A DNA stretch of 64,000 nt from Chryseobacterium daecheongense (GTDB lineage: Bacteria > Bacteroidota > Bacteroidia > Flavobacteriales > Weeksellaceae). Within the stretch, counting starts at the first letter, position 1; each line of letters opens with the position of its first letter. Shown piece after piece: positions 17,966 to 28,229 of this stretch. A program made the translations under genes and the position numbers. The notes under the pieces are model-generated. The model saw only the letters and a list, made by a program, of their open reading frames with translations, was not told the DNA's origin and searched no databases. The DNA lies in assembly GCA_027920525.1 (NCBI GenBank), contig CP115858.1:992001-1056000 (forward strand), in the 5' to 3' direction.

Positions 17966-18433
17966 ATGTATATGAGAAATTCTAGAAATATTAAAACAGC
18001 AATTATCAGCCTGTTTCTTACGCTTTTCTTTACAACAGCTAATGCCCAGCATTCTTATATAGATAACTATAAAGATATTGCAGCAGATCTCTCAAAACAA
18101 TACGGGATTCCAAGCTCAATCATACTCGCGATAGCTATTGTGGAGTCCGGAGCCGGAACCAGCAAGGCTAGCAAAACCCTTAATAATCACTTTGGTATTT
18201 TGGGAAAGAACGATGTGAATAATTCTAAATTTAAAAGCTTTAGTACCGTTCGCGAAAGCTATGAAGCTTTTTGCCGTATGCTTTCCAAAAAGAAAATCTA
18301 TACCCGGTTAAAAGATAATAACAACAGTAATGATTGGGTTAAAGCTATTGCTTCCACAGGTTATTCTACCAAACCTAATGAATGGATAAAGAAAATAAAT
18401 TCTACCATTGCTAAATTCGGCTTACAAAAATAA
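17966..18433 (+). CDS. Exported glucosaminidase (GH73-type peptidoglycan hydrolase)
   Basis: 155 residues: signal peptide ending in TANAQ, then one glucosaminidase domain. The segment YGIPSSIILAIAIVESGAGTSK contains the catalytic-type glutamate of GH73 (VESGAG), followed by NNHFGILGKND and the RESYEAFCRMLSKKKIY block that are family landmarks. Such enzymes cut the N-acetylglucosaminyl bond in peptidoglycan. No cell-wall-binding LysM or SH3 domain is present, so it is a minimal version, possibly a modest cell-wall remodelling enzyme. Either ATG (17966 or 17972) could start translation. Confidence 0.88.
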   Translation: MYMRNSRNIKTAIISLFLTLFFTTANAQHSYIDNYKDIAADLSKQYGIPSSIILAIAIVESGAGTSKASKTLNNHFGILGKNDVNNSKFKSFSTVRESYEAFCRMLSKKKIYTRLKDNNNSNDWVKAIASTGYSTKPNEWIKKINSTIAKFGLQK

Positions 18434-18507
18434 GTTCAATTCATCTTTTACAGGCCATTAATTTTTTTGTATGATATAGATGTGATAATTTTGCAAAAAA
18501 ATTCCTA

Positions 18508-20697
18508 TTGAAAGATCTTCTTCTGATTACTCCGCCTTTTACCCAGCTTAATACTCCTTATCCTGCCACAGCTTATATTAAAGGTTTTTTAAATACCAAA
18601 AATATTACCAGCTATCAGATCGATTTGGGGATTGAAGTTATTTTGGAACTTTTTTCAAAAGAGGGTCTTCAGAACATTTTTTCCAGGAAAATTGATCTTG
18701 AAAAGTTGTCAGAAAATACCCAAAGGATTTTCGCTCTAAGGGATGAATATATAAAAACCATTGATCAGGTCATTCATTTCCTGCAAGGTAAAAATGCCAC
18801 TTTGGCCCGCCAGATCTGTAGCATGAATTTTTTACCGGAAGCTTCCCGGTTCAATCAGCTGGATGATATGGAATTTGCTTTCGGAAACATGGGGCTTCAG
18901 GATAAAGCAAAACACTTGGCCACATTGTATTTGGAGGATCTATCTGATTATATTGTTGAAAATATAGATTCCGATTTTGGTTTCAGCCGGTATGCAGACC
19001 GCCTGGGGAAAAGTGCCAATTCTTTTGACGAGCTATATTCCAAATTATCAGACCGGCAAACATTTATTGATGATATCACATTAGAAATTTTAGCGGAAAA
19101 GCTACAGACCGTACAACCCAAACTTGTCTGTTTCTCTATCCCCTTTCCGGGGAATTTGTACTCCGCTTTTCGATGTGCCCAATACATCAAGAAAAATTTC
19201 CCAAACATTAAAACAGCGATGGGTGGTGGCTTTCCAAACACGGAATTAAGAGAAATAAAAGATCCCAGGGTTTTCGAATTCTTCGATTTTATTACTTTAG
19301 ATGATGGCGAACTCCCAATTGAGCTTCTTTATAACCATCTAAATAACCCAACTGAAGAAGCCGAATTTAAAAGAACTTTCCTCATTGAGAACCATACGGT
19401 AACTTATAAGAATAACTCTAAACGACACGACTATAAACAGGCACAGGTCGGAACACCGGAATATAAAGATCTTTTACTCGATCAATATATTTCAGTCATT
19501 GAAATTGCCAACCCAATGCACAGTCTGTGGAGCGACGGAAGATGGAACAAGCTTACAATGGCTCATGGATGCTATTGGGGAAAATGTACTTTTTGTGATA
19601 TTTCGCTGGATTACATAAGAATCTACGAACCTGTTTCTGCAAAAATCCTGGTCGACAGGATGGAGGAGCTTATTAAAGAAACTGGAGAAACCGGTTTTCA
19701 TTTTGTGGATGAAGCTGCCCCACCTGCTTTAATGAGAGAAGTTGCGCTGGAAATTTTGCGCAGGAATCTCGTGGTGACCTGGTGGACCAATATCCGTTTT
19801 GAAAAGAGTTTTACCCGAGATCTTTGTTTTTTACTGAAGCTTTCGGGTTGTGTTGCTGTTTCAGGAGGACTGGAAGTAGCCAGTGACCGTCTTTTAAAAT
19901 TGATTGATAAAGGGATTTCCGTTGATCAGGTGGCTCAGGTTACAAGAAATTTCACTGAAGCCGGTATAATGATCCATGCCTACCTTATGTACGGCTACCC
20001 TACCCAAACTGTACAGGAAACAATTGATTCACTCGAAATGGTACGGCAGCTCTTTGAAATGGGAATTCTGCAAAGTGGATTCTGGCATCAGTTTGCCATG
20101 ACGGCTCATTCTCCGGTGGGTTTACATCCTGAAGAATTTGGCGTTACTCCTATTAAACAGGAAATTTTATTTGCCAATAACGATATTGATTTTACAGATA
20201 AAACAGGAATTGACCATAGTAAATTCAGTTTCGGATTAAAAAAATCGCTTTTCAATTATATGCACGGAATCAATTTTGATATCCCATTACAGGATTGGTT
20301 TGATTTTAAAATTCCCAAAACAACCATTCACCCCGATTATATCCACGATTGCCTTTTAGAAGAAGATCATTTTGTTTTTAAAGGAAACTCAAAGGTTATT
20401 TTTATGGACAGAAATGTTGTTGCCGAGAATTATATAAAAACAAAGAAACAAAATTCGTGGGCATATACACAACTGACATTCCATTTAAAAACAAATATCG
20501 TAAAAATAGATCTGGAGCAGCCAAAAGCAGAATGGCTCATGAAAGTGCTTGCGGAAAACGCCATTGAAAATGCAAAAAAGACAACCCTGCAACAGCTTAA
20601 AATTCAGTTTGAAGAGAACTTCGAGGATTTTGAACTGTTCTGGTTTTCAAAACCTATACAGCAACTTAAAGATAATGGTGTCATTTTAAGTTTGTAG
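18508..20697 (+). CDS. B12-binding-type radical SAM protein with unusual cysteine spacing
   Basis: 729 residues starting at a TTG (18508). An N-terminal B12-binding-like domain runs to about residue 290, with GGGFPNTE at 239-246. The radical SAM core begins near 345. The cluster cysteines are C355, C360 and C363 (GCYWGKCTFC), a CX4CX2C spacing rather than the classic CX3CX2C. Later core segments are FHFVDEAAPPALMRE and VSGGLEVASDRLLKLIDKG, which match SAM-binding strands in this superfamily. Reaction and substrate are unknown. The C-terminal ~150 residues are not recognised. It stands alone on the plus strand between a glucosaminidase gene and a convergent gene. Confidence 0.82.
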   Translation: MKDLLLITPPFTQLNTPYPATAYIKGFLNTKNITSYQIDLGIEVILELFSKEGLQNIFSRKIDLEKLSENTQRIFALRDEYIKTIDQVIHFLQGKNATLARQICSMNFLPEASRFNQLDDMEFAFGNMGLQDKAKHLATLYLEDLSDYIVENIDSDFGFSRYADRLGKSANSFDELYSKLSDRQTFIDDITLEILAEKLQTVQPKLVCFSIPFPGNLYSAFRCAQYIKKNFPNIKTAMGGGFPNTELREIKDPRVFEFFDFITLDDGELPIELLYNHLNNPTEEAEFKRTFLIENHTVTYKNNSKRHDYKQAQVGTPEYKDLLLDQYISVIEIANPMHSLWSDGRWNKLTMAHGCYWGKCTFCDISLDYIRIYEPVSAKILVDRMEELIKETGETGFHFVDEAAPPALMREVALEILRRNLVVTWWTNIRFEKSFTRDLCFLLKLSGCVAVSGGLEVASDRLLKLIDKGISVDQVAQVTRNFTEAGIMIHAYLMYGYPTQTVQETIDSLEMVRQLFEMGILQSGFWHQFAMTAHSPVGLHPEEFGVTPIKQEILFANNDIDFTDKTGIDHSKFSFGLKKSLFNYMHGINFDIPLQDWFDFKIPKTTIHPDYIHDCLLEEDHFVFKGNSKVIFMDRNVVAENYIKTKKQNSWAYTQLTFHLKTNIVKIDLEQPKAEWLMKVLAENAIENAKKTTLQQLKIQFEENFEDFELFWFSKPIQQLKDNGVILSL

Positions 20698-20810
20698 TTT
20701 CTAATTGAGAAGTCTACCGGGATCTTTAGCTGATCCAAATTTTGATTGATTTTTATAAATGAATCAAACCCGGCATTCCATAGACAATTAAATTATTAAA
20801 CACTAAACTT

Positions 20811-21629
20811 TTATTTCTCTACACCATCTTTTACGACCTGCCCTACAACAACCTTTTCCTGAATTTTAATAAAATTCGGATCTAAAATTGCCATCCGTTC
20901 TGCAATAGCTTTATAGGTCGGAAATTTTAAAATTGAAGCCCTTCCGGACATTTCCCTGTACAATGTAAAACTTTTTCCACCGGCTGTTTTGATCTGCTTG
21001 GTAGTGGTAATGTATTTGCCAATATATTTGCTCTTAGCATCATAGATTTCAATATCTACAAATGTTTTCTCGGCAATCTTATCATCAGATCCGAAGCTTA
21101 CCGGCAAATTTGTAAAATATCCGACCGGGACACCATTGCTGAGAATTTCCCCTACATTGTTGACTTCAATTTTCATTTTGTCAATTTTACTCCGTATGGA
21201 ATAAGCATCCTTGGTTTTAGTATCAAGCTTTCTTTTGGGTGTATTTTGAAAAAGCTCATCTAAATTCTTAACATTAATGCCTTTGTTATCAATGATCTTG
21301 AGGTCTTTTATACAAGTATATACTGCAGATCTTTCTTCACCGGAAAAGGCCGAAGGAGAGCTGTAATCCAATTCAATGGTCTTATCCCTGTTGTATACCC
21401 TGTTCAATTTTATGTAACTGTCTCTTACAGAATCCACGACGCTTTTATCAACAAATTCTATTGTATAAATAGGCGTCTCCTTCAGGTCCATAAAAGTGTA
21501 CTCACTTGATTTATTTGAAATTTTAGCAACATGTACTCCATCAAGACTTATAATACCCCTTTTGGTTTTAAAATTCTGGGCGTTTAATACAATTCCCATC
21601 ATCATAAACAACATGATCATACTCCTCAT
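20811..21629 (-). CDS. Hypothetical exported protein
   Basis: 272 residues with an N-terminal signal peptide (MRSMIMLFMMMGIVLNAQ). I do not recognise a domain. The mature part is rich in beta-forming stretches (GIISLDGVHVAKISNKSSEY, NVGEILSNGVPVGYF) and lysine. Two segments have the look of short conserved strands in periplasmic proteins of flavobacteria. It lies immediately upstream, on the minus strand, of nothing obvious: the next downstream element is 112 bp of non-coding DNA before the convergent radical SAM gene, and atpC lies upstream behind a terminator. Confidence 0.7.
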   Translation of the reverse strand: MRSMIMLFMMMGIVLNAQNFKTKRGIISLDGVHVAKISNKSSEYTFMDLKETPIYTIEFVDKSVVDSVRDSYIKLNRVYNRDKTIELDYSSPSAFSGEERSAVYTCIKDLKIIDNKGINVKNLDELFQNTPKRKLDTKTKDAYSIRSKIDKMKIEVNNVGEILSNGVPVGYFTNLPVSFGSDDKIAEKTFVDIEIYDAKSKYIGKYITTTKQIKTAGGKSFTLYREMSGRASILKFPTYKAIAERMAILDPNFIKIQEKVVVGQVVKDGVEK

Positions 21630-21655
21630 AAAATCAGATTTATATTACATAAAAA

Positions 21656-21679
21656 AAAGTGTAACCAAAGTTACACTTT
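21656..21679 (-). terminator. Terminator of the atpD-atpC transcript
   Basis: A perfect 10-bp stem with a CAAA loop, followed on the minus strand by eight Ts. It lies 30 bp past the atpC stop codon and just upstream of the gene at 20811. Confidence 0.88.
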
Positions 21680-21708
21680 CTTGAAAATATATTTAGCTTT
21701 TCATTTAA

Positions 21709-21990
21709 TTACTCACAAAGGATAATTCCTTTATTATGATTAAATTCTACAACACCGCTTTTGATAGAATAAGAAAAAACAGAATCTTTTTCATTCTCTC
21801 TGGTAAGGTTCTTGGCATAAGCTTCATCGACAGAATTCACAAACAGCTTTACTTTACCATTAATTAATGAAGAAACGATTCCTGCGTGGTTTTTCATGAT
21901 GTGAAATTCACCATTTTTTCCCGGAAGTAAAACAGAGTTTACCTCGCCTTCAAAAACTACGTATTCTGGTGTTAAAATTTTTATATTCAT
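21709..21990 (-). CDS. atpC: F1 ATP synthase epsilon subunit
   Basis: 93 residues, equal to the N-terminal beta-sandwich of epsilon (MNIKILTPEYVVFEGEVNSV, then LPGKNGEFHIMKNHAGIVSS). The C-terminal helical hairpin that inhibits ATP hydrolysis in E. coli epsilon is absent, as in other short Bacteroidota epsilon subunits. It binds the gamma subunit in the rotor stalk on the cytoplasmic side. It follows atpD by 89 bp on the same strand, so the two form one transcript separated from the other F1Fo genes, which are not in this window. Confidence 0.93.
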   Translation of the reverse strand: MNIKILTPEYVVFEGEVNSVLLPGKNGEFHIMKNHAGIVSSLINGKVKLFVNSVDEAYAKNLTRENEKDSVFSYSIKSGVVEFNHNKGIILCE

Positions 21991-22079
21991 TTTAATTTAG
22001 ATTAAAAGATTTCAGATCTCAGATTTCAGACAACCTTTAAAGTCTCATGTCTAGTATCTGATATCTCATGTCTAACTTA

Positions 22080-23909
<1,830 letters not shown>

Positions 23910-24830
23910 TTGAAAGTTTTCAAGAATTTTAATGACTATTCCGCGCAAAAGCCTTTAGCACTGTCTTTAGGAATGTTCGACGGGGTACATTTGGGACATA
24001 AATGCATTATCGATGAACTAAAAAAAATAGGGGCAGAAAACCAGTTGGAAACTGCTATCCTTACTTTTTGGCCACATCCAAGATTTGTTTTTAATCCCAA
24101 TGAAGATTTAAAACTTTTAAATACCCTGGAAGAAAAAAAATTGTTGGTTGATAAATATGGGATCAATAATTTGTTTTTAAAAGAATTTGATGAAGAATTC
24201 AGAAATCTTACAGGAGAAGAGTTTGTTCGCCAGATCCTTATAGATAAGCTGAATGTAAAATACCTTATTATAGGATACGACCACTCTTTTGGAAAAAATA
24301 AAAGCGGAAATTTTGAACTTCTCCAAAAACTGTCTAAAGAATTGGATTTTGAAGTGGAACAAATGGAAGCCATCAATATCCACGAAAATAATATCAGTTC
24401 TACCAAAATCAGAAATGCTCTCTTAGCGGGAAATATTGTAGAAGCTAATGAAATGCTTGGTTACTCCTACTCTGTTTCAGGAAAAGTAGTTCATGGCAAG
24501 AAGATAGGAAGAACTATTGGCTATCCTACCGCTAATATCAGTACCGAATCCATTAAGTTATTGCCTAAAAAAGGGGCATATATTGTTGAAGTATATATTA
24601 AAGGACAGCCATATAAAGGAATGCTCAGTATAGGAACCAATCCTACTGTAAACGGCGATGCACTAACGGTTGAAGTGTATATCCTAAATTTCAACGAGGA
24701 CATCTACGATCAGGAGATCACTGTAAAATTCAGGGATTTTCTTCATGATGAAATCAAATTCGAAGGTCTTGAAAAATTGATCGAAAGATTGGATGAAGAT
24801 AAAAGAATCACCGAAAATTTTGCTTTCTAA
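23910..24830 (+). CDS. ribF: Bifunctional riboflavin kinase / FAD synthetase
   Basis: 306 residues from a TTG start. The N-terminal FAD synthetase domain carries the nucleotidyltransferase motif GMFDGVHLGHK (residues ~21-31) and the ISSTKIR segment. The C-terminal riboflavin kinase domain begins near residue 190 with GKKIGRTIGYPTANI, the flavokinase signature. The protein converts riboflavin to FMN and then FAD in the cytosol. Its stop codon overlaps that of the convergent MmcQ-like gene, so there is no room for a terminator between them. Confidence 0.96.
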   Translation: MKVFKNFNDYSAQKPLALSLGMFDGVHLGHKCIIDELKKIGAENQLETAILTFWPHPRFVFNPNEDLKLLNTLEEKKLLVDKYGINNLFLKEFDEEFRNLTGEEFVRQILIDKLNVKYLIIGYDHSFGKNKSGNFELLQKLSKELDFEVEQMEAINIHENNISSTKIRNALLAGNIVEANEMLGYSYSVSGKVVHGKKIGRTIGYPTANISTESIKLLPKKGAYIVEVYIKGQPYKGMLSIGTNPTVNGDALTVEVYILNFNEDIYDQEITVKFRDFLHDEIKFEGLEKLIERLDEDKRITENFAF

Positions 24831-25180
24831 TCAGCGAGAATTTCTTCTCTGGCTTTTTTCGTTAATGAAAAGAAAACAAGATCATAGGATTGATCAATCA
24901 TTTTAAAAATAAGATCTCTTTTTAACCCATCCAAAGAAACTGAATTCCAATGGGTCTTATTCATGTGATAAGCACCGGTGATCTGCGGATATTGCTCCCG
25001 AAGTTCGGCACTCCATTCAGGATCGGTCTTTACGTTGATTGCTAAAGGCTGTCTTTCCAGTCCCATTAATAAAAACATTTTCGTTCCTACTTTCATCACA
25101 AGCGTTTCATTGTCAAAAGGAAAAGTTTCGGTGACTCCTTTTTTTGCAAGACAGTAATCCAATATTTCGTTGGCATCCAT
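24827..25180 (-). CDS. MmcQ/YjbR family protein
   Basis: 117 residues, the usual length. Hallmarks are the start MDANEILDYCLAKKGVTETF, the block KMFLLMGLERQPLAINVK and YHMNKTHWNSVSLDG, which match the CyaY-like fold of MmcQ/YjbR. Family members have been described as DNA-binding-like, but the role is not established. The promoter lies in the 362-bp region upstream, 58-118 bp before the start of which holds the heptamer tandem repeat. Its stop overlaps the ribF stop by four bases. Confidence 0.92.
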   Translation of the reverse strand: MDANEILDYCLAKKGVTETFPFDNETLVMKVGTKMFLLMGLERQPLAINVKTDPEWSAELREQYPQITGAYHMNKTHWNSVSLDGLKRDLIFKMIDQSYDLVFFSLTKKAREEILAD

Positions 25181-25237
25181 TTTTAATAGCTGATTGTTTT
25201 AATGGGTTATTAGTTAAAAGATGAAAATGAGAGTTTA

Positions 25238-25298
25238 ATAGTTGATAGTTGATAGTTGATAGTTGATAGTTGATAGTTGATAGTTGATAGTTGATAGT
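25238..25298. repeat. Heptamer tandem array (GTTGATA)n
   Basis: 61 bp of an almost perfect 7-bp unit, about 8.7 copies. It lies 58-118 bp upstream of the MmcQ-like gene start and upstream of the oxidoreductase gene on the other side. The unit length is not a multiple of three and it is not coding. Confidence 0.97.
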
Positions 25299-25320
25299 GC
25301 AAAATTAGTGTTTATCAAGT

Positions 25321-25469
25321 TCTTTTAATCTTTTAATCTTTTAATCTTTTAATCTTTTAATCTTTTAATCTTTTAATCTTTTAATCTTTTAATCTTTTAA
25401 TCTTTTAATCTTTTAATCTTTTAATCTTTTAATCTTTTAATCTTTTAATCTTTTAATCTTTTAATCTTT
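25321..25469. repeat. Octamer tandem array (TTTTAATC)n
   Basis: 149 bp of an uninterrupted 8-bp unit, about 18.6 copies with no visible variation. It ends about 74 bp upstream of the start codon of the oxidoreductase gene at 25543, next to a TTTA that sits 19 nt before a TAAATTTA (25490-25497), a near match to the -33/-7 promoter. Length changes would alter DNA immediately upstream of the promoter but not its spacing. Confidence 0.97.
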
Positions 25470-25542
25470 ATTATTAATTTCAAATTTAGTAAATTTAGGT
25501 AGGAAAGAAAAGTTCACAACATCATCACTAATCACATTTATT

Positions 25543-26199
25543 ATGAAAGCTTTGGTAATTGGCGCTACAGGTGCTACCGGTAAAGATTTAGTCAATCAAT
25601 TACTTAACGATAAGGAATTCGATGAAGTTGATGTATTTGTCAGAAAACCTCTTGATATCAGGAGTGATAAATTAAACGTTCACATCGTAAACTTTGATGC
25701 ACCGGAAGAATGGAAAGAAGCAGTAAAAGGTGATGTTGCTTTTTCCTGCCTGGGAACCACTTTGAAAACAGCTGGGAGTAAAGAAGCCCAGAGAAAAGTA
25801 GATTTCGACTATCAGTATGAATTTGCAAAAGCTGCGAAGGAAAACAATGTGGATGACTACATTCTTGTTTCTGCATACGGGGCAAATCCTAAATCTAAAA
25901 TTTTCTACTCCAAAATGAAAGGCGAGCTTGAAGAAGCTGTTAAGCAACTGCATTTTAATAAAATAACCATCTTTAAACCTGGCATGCTGGAAAGAAAAGG
26001 CTCCGACAGAACGGGAGAAGTTCTCGGAAGCCGAATTATAAAATTTGCCAACAAAATTGGACTTTTGGAAAGCCAAAAGCCATTGCCAACTCATATTTTA
26101 GCCAAAGCCATGATCAATTCTTCTAAAATCAAAAGCTATGGGTATTCCAGTATAAAACTGGGAAATATATTTTGTTTTGCGGAGAAAACGAATGAATGA
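25543..26199 (+). CDS. NAD(P)H-binding oxidoreductase (atypical SDR, HTATIP2/NmrA-like)
   Basis: 218 residues with a Rossmann start KALVIGATGATGKDLVNQLL (GATGATG at residues 7-13), then FSCLGTTLKTAGSKEA and DYILVSAYGANPKSKIFYSK, where the YxxxK of the motif is seen (YSKMK). These features fit the SDR a5 / HTATIP2-like group that binds NAD(P)H. Its reaction is unknown. It is flanked upstream by the octamer array and downstream by a short GAGGTTA repeat (about 26212-26242). Confidence 0.85.
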   Translation: MKALVIGATGATGKDLVNQLLNDKEFDEVDVFVRKPLDIRSDKLNVHIVNFDAPEEWKEAVKGDVAFSCLGTTLKTAGSKEAQRKVDFDYQYEFAKAAKENNVDDYILVSAYGANPKSKIFYSKMKGELEEAVKQLHFNKITIFKPGMLERKGSDRTGEVLGSRIIKFANKIGLLESQKPLPTHILAKAMINSSKIKSYGYSSIKLGNIFCFAEKTNE

Positions 26200-26211
26200 A
26201 AGGTTAGAGAT

Positions 26212-26242
26212 TAGAAATTAGAGGTTAGAGGTTAGAGGTTAG
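26212..26242. repeat. Short GAGGTTA direct repeat
   Basis: Four to five copies of a 7-bp unit (some imperfect) follow the oxidoreductase stop codon; a shorter echo (GTTAGAG twice) is at 44682-44696. Confidence 0.7.
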
Positions 26243-26282
26243 AGGAAGATAATAATTTGAGGTGATAAACTTATATTTTTTG

Positions 26283-26302
26283 GTCTGAGCCGAAGCTCAG
26301 AC
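26283..26302. terminator. Terminator between convergent genes
   Basis: A perfect 8-bp stem GTCTGAGC with a CGAA loop. The plus-strand tail has four Ts. It serves the oxidoreductase gene and may serve the VOC gene. Confidence 0.6.
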
Positions 26303-26304
26303 TT

Positions 26305-26820
26305 TTACTTCGTCGTTTTACTGTTCATACTTTTCCCTAATTTTTCATATTCAACATCATTAGGCTCCCAGAGTTCGATTTTGTTTCCTTCTATATCCAT
26401 GATGTGTACAAACTTTCCATATTCATAACTTTCGATCTTATCCACGATGGTTACATTTTCTTTTTTTAACTCTTCAACCAGTTTATCAAGATGTTCTACC
26501 CTATAATTGATCATGAAGTCTTTTTCTGACGGTTGAAAATATTTTGTTTTTTCACTGAAAGGACTCCACTGGCTAAATCCTTTTTTAGAGTTATCAGTCC
26601 CCTGGTACCACTCAAATACCGCTCCATATTCATTGGTGTGAAGCCCCAGGTGATCGCTATACCATTCTCTCATTTTCTTAGGATCTTTACATTTAAAAAA
26701 AATTCCACCAATCCCTGTTACTCTTTTAAGACGGTCCTCACTGCCATCAGTAGCAGATTTAAAAGCAAATCCTAATATAAAAAAAATTAGAATGCAAAGC
26801 GCAAAAATGATCTTTTTCAT
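26305..26820 (-). CDS. Exported VOC (glyoxalase-fold) protein
   Basis: 171 residues. An N-terminal hydrophobic segment (MKKIIFALCILIFFILGFAF) predicts export or a membrane anchor, which is unusual because most VOC proteins are cytosolic. A single VOC domain follows: GIGGIFFKCKDPKKMREWYS, DFMINYRVEHLDKLVEEL and the C-terminal VHIMDIEGNKIELWEP, which carries the metal-ligand type glutamate. The enzyme class covers lyases, dioxygenases and resistance proteins; the substrate cannot be assigned. It is 80 bp from the glutathione-peroxidase gene, behind a terminator, so it is probably a separate unit. Confidence 0.85.
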   Translation of the reverse strand: MKKIIFALCILIFFILGFAFKSATDGSEDRLKRVTGIGGIFFKCKDPKKMREWYSDHLGLHTNEYGAVFEWYQGTDNSKKGFSQWSPFSEKTKYFQPSEKDFMINYRVEHLDKLVEELKKENVTIVDKIESYEYGKFVHIMDIEGNKIELWEPNDVEYEKLGKSMNSKTTK

Positions 26821-26853
26821 GAGTTACGTTTTTATTTATTTAACCATATAAAA

Positions 26854-26877
26854 AAAGTGGGTGAAAACACCCACTTT
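26854..26877 (-). terminator. Terminator of the glutathione peroxidase gene
   Basis: A perfect 10-bp stem AAAGTGGGTG with an AAAA loop, followed on the minus strand by a run of Ts; 23 bp after the peroxidase stop. Confidence 0.88.
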
Positions 26878-26899
26878 GTAAAAATATACTTTTTTTTGT

Positions 26900-27475
26900 T
26901 TACTTAAAATATTTTGTAATCGCCTGATCAGTTGGCTTCGTAGTGCTTACAAAGCTATCTACTAATTTACCGTTTTCGTCGATCAGGAATTTAGTGAAGT
27001 TCCAAAGGATCGTAGTATTCTTAACTCCGTTTAGTTCTTTTTCTGTCAGATATTTAAAAATAGGTGCTGTATCATCCCCTTTTACAGAAACTTTAGCAGC
27101 CAATGGAAAAGTTACCCCATAATTTTTCTGGCAAAATGCACCGATCTCGGTATTGGTTCCCGGTTCCTGACCTCCAAAGTTGTTGGCAGGAAAACCCACT
27201 ACTACCAATTTATCTTTATATTCTTCATAAACTTTTTCCAGATCCGCATATTGTGGCGTAAATCCACATTCCGAAGCCGTATTTACAATCAGGATCTTTT
27301 TCCCTTTAAAGTCTGCAAAATTGATCTCTTTGCCATCAAGGCTTTCTACTTTGAAATCATATATTGTTTTTCCCATAAGTTCATTGGTTTTAGCTTTAGA
27401 AATTTCACTTTTTTGGTTGGTACAACTCTGTAAGAACGCTACAAAAGAAAGTAGCAATAAGAAGATCTTTTTCAT
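26900..27475 (-). CDS. Glutathione peroxidase family lipoprotein (Cys type)
   Basis: 191 residues with a lipoprotein signal peptide and lipobox ending at C18 (LQSC). The peroxidatic cysteine is C70 in NTASECGFTPQY, replaced by selenocysteine in vertebrates; FGGQEPG supplies the Gln and ILWNFTKFL the Trp and Asn of the tetrad. As a Cys-type enzyme it probably uses thioredoxin rather than glutathione. Being a lipoprotein it acts in the periplasm or at the envelope surface against peroxides. It is followed by a strong terminator. Confidence 0.93.
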   Translation of the reverse strand: MKKIFLLLLSFVAFLQSCTNQKSEISKAKTNELMGKTIYDFKVESLDGKEINFADFKGKKILIVNTASECGFTPQYADLEKVYEEYKDKLVVVGFPANNFGGQEPGTNTEIGAFCQKNYGVTFPLAAKVSVKGDDTAPIFKYLTEKELNGVKNTTILWNFTKFLIDENGKLVDSFVSTTKPTDQAITKYFK

Positions 27476-27523
27476 GAGTAATATGATTAGTGGCAGTTTT
27501 CACTGCGTTATTTATATAGACTA

Positions 27524-28186
27524 TTAAAATTTAAAGATATTGGCAGGAAAAACTTTGTTGATGTCTATTTTATTGATCTGCATTACAAAATCCCCATCTT
27601 TTTTAGGGCTTGAAGATTCAATTCTGAAAGGCATTAATAGATTTCCCACTTTTCTATACTCCGAATACGTTAATGTTTCATCTTTTTTTATTTCCTTCAG
27701 AAGCATATAGGTATTGGTATCAAAATAATAGAAATTTTTATTGACATTTTTTGTTAATTCTACTTTATGGCAATAAATATCTCCCACTTTCTCTTTTCCC
27801 AGATATTTAGCTTCAAAACCTTTATTCTCCCAGTCAATGAAATCATTATCAAAACTTTCGGGAATATAATTCGGATATTCCTGAACTTTATTTGTGGCAT
27901 AGTTCATTGCATATCCTTTGCTTCCGTCATAGCCTTCAATCGCAGTTTCTTTATTATTAATGGTAAGAACTGTTTTAGTGAGATTCGGGCGTTGCTGATA
28001 AATTTTTATCGGATATTCATCTTTGATCCCCAAAATTACTTTCCCTTGAAGTAATACTGAATTTAACAGCTTCCAATTTGTCAGTCCGCCTGATAGTTCA
28101 ATATTTTTATCGATAATTTCCTTAGCGGTCTGTGCAAAAGTAATTTGTGAATAAATCAGTACGAATACTAAAAGTAATTTCTTCAT
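27524..28186 (-). CDS. Outer-membrane lipoprotein-sorting-like exported protein (LolA-like)
   Basis: 220 residues with a signal peptide (MKKLLLVFVLIYSQITFAQ). The AKEIIDKNIELSGGLTNWKL start and the later strands KVILGIKDEYPIKIYQQRP and FYYFDTNTYMLLKEIKKDE resemble LolA/outer-membrane lipoprotein carrier family proteins, a concave half-barrel. In Bacteroidota many such exported genes exist and not all are lipoprotein chaperones. The precise role is unassigned. A 48-bp gap separates it from the peroxidase gene downstream. Confidence 0.7.
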   Translation of the reverse strand: MKKLLLVFVLIYSQITFAQTAKEIIDKNIELSGGLTNWKLLNSVLLQGKVILGIKDEYPIKIYQQRPNLTKTVLTINNKETAIEGYDGSKGYAMNYATNKVQEYPNYIPESFDNDFIDWENKGFEAKYLGKEKVGDIYCHKVELTKNVNKNFYYFDTNTYMLLKEIKKDETLTYSEYRKVGNLLMPFRIESSSPKKDGDFVMQINKIDINKVFPANIFKF

Positions 28187-28229
28187 TAATTCAATTTATA
28201 ATTCAAATATAAGGCGAATTTGTAAGAAA

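Noticed and set aside
22000..22079. Repeated ATCTCATGTCTA-like words between atpD and atpC as a regulatory array
   Set aside because: Only two or three imperfect copies; low-complexity intergenic filler of this type recurs in the window (for example at 44682) and supports no function.
25321..25469. CRISPR-like array from the octamer repeats
   Set aside because: The unit is 8 bp with no spacers and no cas gene is near; it is a simple tandem repeat.
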